Shown piece after piece: positions 62,718 through 64,000 of a DNA stretch of 64,000 bases. A program made the position numbers and the translations under genes. How positions within the stretch are numbered: the first letter of the stretch is position 1; each line of letters opens with the position of its first letter. The notes under the pieces are model-generated. The model saw nothing but the letters and a program-made list of their open reading frames with translations. It ran no database searches and was not told the origin of the DNA. This stretch comes from Unio delphinus. Lineage: Eukaryota > Mollusca > Bivalvia > Unionida > Unionidae. The stretch spans positions 15,351,001 to 15,415,000 of the forward strand of contig JAQISU010000081.1 of the NCBI GenBank assembly GCA_029339505.1, written 5' to 3'.

Positions 62718-63671
62718 CTGAGTGTGCAACTAGTTAAGAACCTCGGCACATGGTTTGGAGGCTCCTTGAATTATATGATAGTGTGGTTGACACAAGTCAA
62801 CAAATCAAAGGCTGGATGGAATCCATCAACAAGAGGGTGCTACCTGGAAAATACAAGGTCTGGTGCTACCAATATGGTTTTTAAACAGGGATCCTTTGAT
62901 GTACAAAGTCCCATAGATGTAGTTGAGAAAATATTCAATACATATCTCTAATGATTGATTGGAGTGCCAAGAAGCTTCAGTAGCAAAGACTTGTACAGTA
63001 CTGGCAGCAAGCTTCAGTTGCCACTATAATCATTAACAGAAAAGTTCAAGGTGACCAGGACCAGGTAGGCGATGATGCTGAAAGACAGTGCAGATGAAAA
63101 CATGAGATTGACAGTTGTGGAGGTACAGGAGTAAACTGGATGGCAGGCAGAATTCAGACTAAGACACAGTGACATAGGAGAGCATTGATGTTTGGTCATT
63201 AGAGTCATTGGCATTTTACAGGACATAGAACATAAAATGATCAACTCATAAAAATAATGTGGGTCACAACCAAAACTATTGAGGAAGCTGCGGACATTAC
63301 AGAACTCACACATATAAACATATGCATGCATACACAGCTTTTGAACCTTATTTTATGCAACTTTGTACCAACCAAATAAAAAGAAAATCATAATGCCATT
63401 TTAAATTTAGTGAAGTTTATGGATAGATAGTATCAATAAAAAATACATGGAAAAGATGGAAAATTTGCTGATCTTCTTTAATATTGTTTTAAACAGTTTT
63501 CCATGGCTACCAGTAAGAGAACACAAAGTATATATAAAAAATAAAATCAAACCACCTCATGTTGTAATATACCTCATAAGAAGAAAATTGGAAAGGGGGC
63601 AGAAATGGACCCTTAATCAACACAGTTTTTTAGTGCTAGGGTCATGGTCAGTCAGACAATCCAATGTTGAG

Positions 63672-63676
<5 letters not shown>
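62718..63676. other. Upstream sequence without a recognised gene
   Basis: 62740-62951 has an open frame (KNLGTWFGGSLNY...) whose start resembles RT-tail phrases ('xNLGxWFDxxL') but continues unlike any family I know. Nothing else. Confidence 0.4.
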
Positions 63677-63719
<43 letters not shown>

Positions 63720-63737
63720 TACACATGCACACACACG
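63677..63737. repeat. (CT)n-(CA)n microsatellite
   Basis: About 20 CT dinucleotides followed by a short CA-rich stretch. Confidence 0.96.
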
Positions 63738-64000
63738 TACACATTTATGAACACAGAAGTTACAATTCATGCTAATTAACTACTTATGTAAGTTGTATTG
63801 ACACTGACAAACAAAATTAAAGGGTGTCTATGAGAGTGCATCTTTCTTCTATCTAGCTTTTCTAGTAAAACGATCATTATAGGAGATGAGAAGACTCGGT
63901 AGTCCAGATGATGAATGCCAAAAAGGTAAACCTCTGCTATTTCCTATTTATTTATTTGCTTTCTTCCAAAAGACACAATGAAAACACAATGCAAGACTGT
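63738..64000. other. Right-edge sequence
   Basis: Nothing recognised. Confidence 0.5.

Overview
This is an AT-rich window from an animal nuclear genome, most likely a mollusc and probably a bivalve. The evidence is a multi-exon, spliceosomal-type gene plus a typical invertebrate repeat load: a Penelope-like element, non-LTR retrotransposon tails, Tigger and mariner relics, tRNA-headed SINEs, a Polinton/Maverick capsid module, and copies of an interspersed repeat carrying the 'AAGGGCCATAACTCTG' phrase common in bivalve DNA. The species call is inference.

One host gene organises the window. Twelve consecutive coding exons on the minus strand, from 59470 (start codon) down to 5365, encode the N-terminal two thirds (about 407 residues) of an SLC26A11-like sulfate/anion transporter. 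All junction phases agree and there is no internal stop. The remaining membrane segments and the C-terminal STAS domain must lie beyond the left edge. Nearly everything else in 5.4-59.3 kb is intron of this gene.

Layout, left to right. 1-2.25 kb: Penelope-like retroelement (RT plus GIY-YIG, split by a frameshift) with a hammerhead-like 3' motif and a (TA)n tract. 3.0-5.2 kb: two minisatellites and two SINE copies. 5.4-14.4 kb: exons 12 to 9, a CR1/L2-type retrotransposon relic and a core-type SINE. 14.9-15.9 kb: a 44-bp minisatellite. 16.6-17.5 kb: an internally deleted Tigger. 19.6-20.2 kb: exons 8 and 7. 20.9-23.9 kb: a 5'-truncated Polinton-like capsid module ending in a 195-bp imperfect palindrome. 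23.9-25.0 kb: a 35-bp minisatellite. 25.2 kb: exon 6. 27.7-28.4 kb: a 34-bp minisatellite. 30.4 kb: exon 5.

30.69-44.19 kb is a 13.5-kb array of about 455 units of 30 bp (27- and 29-bp variants) that fills the intron between exons 4 and 5. On the sense strand of the gene the common unit contains TAG|GTAAGTTG, a near-consensus 5' splice donor, so one intron carries hundreds of decoy donors. Within the array a 3,910-bp block is duplicated in tandem and looks identical by eye. 45.5-59.5 kb holds exons 4 to 1, more SINEs, a 45-bp minisatellite split by a short inverted-repeat element, and mariner and Tigger relics. 59.5-64 kb is upstream of the start codon and holds a non-LTR 3' tail and microsatellites.

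The most unusual signals are the donor-bearing intronic satellite with its higher-order duplication, the antisense intronic Polinton module with its terminal palindrome, and the concentration of unrelated 30-45-bp minisatellites inside one gene.
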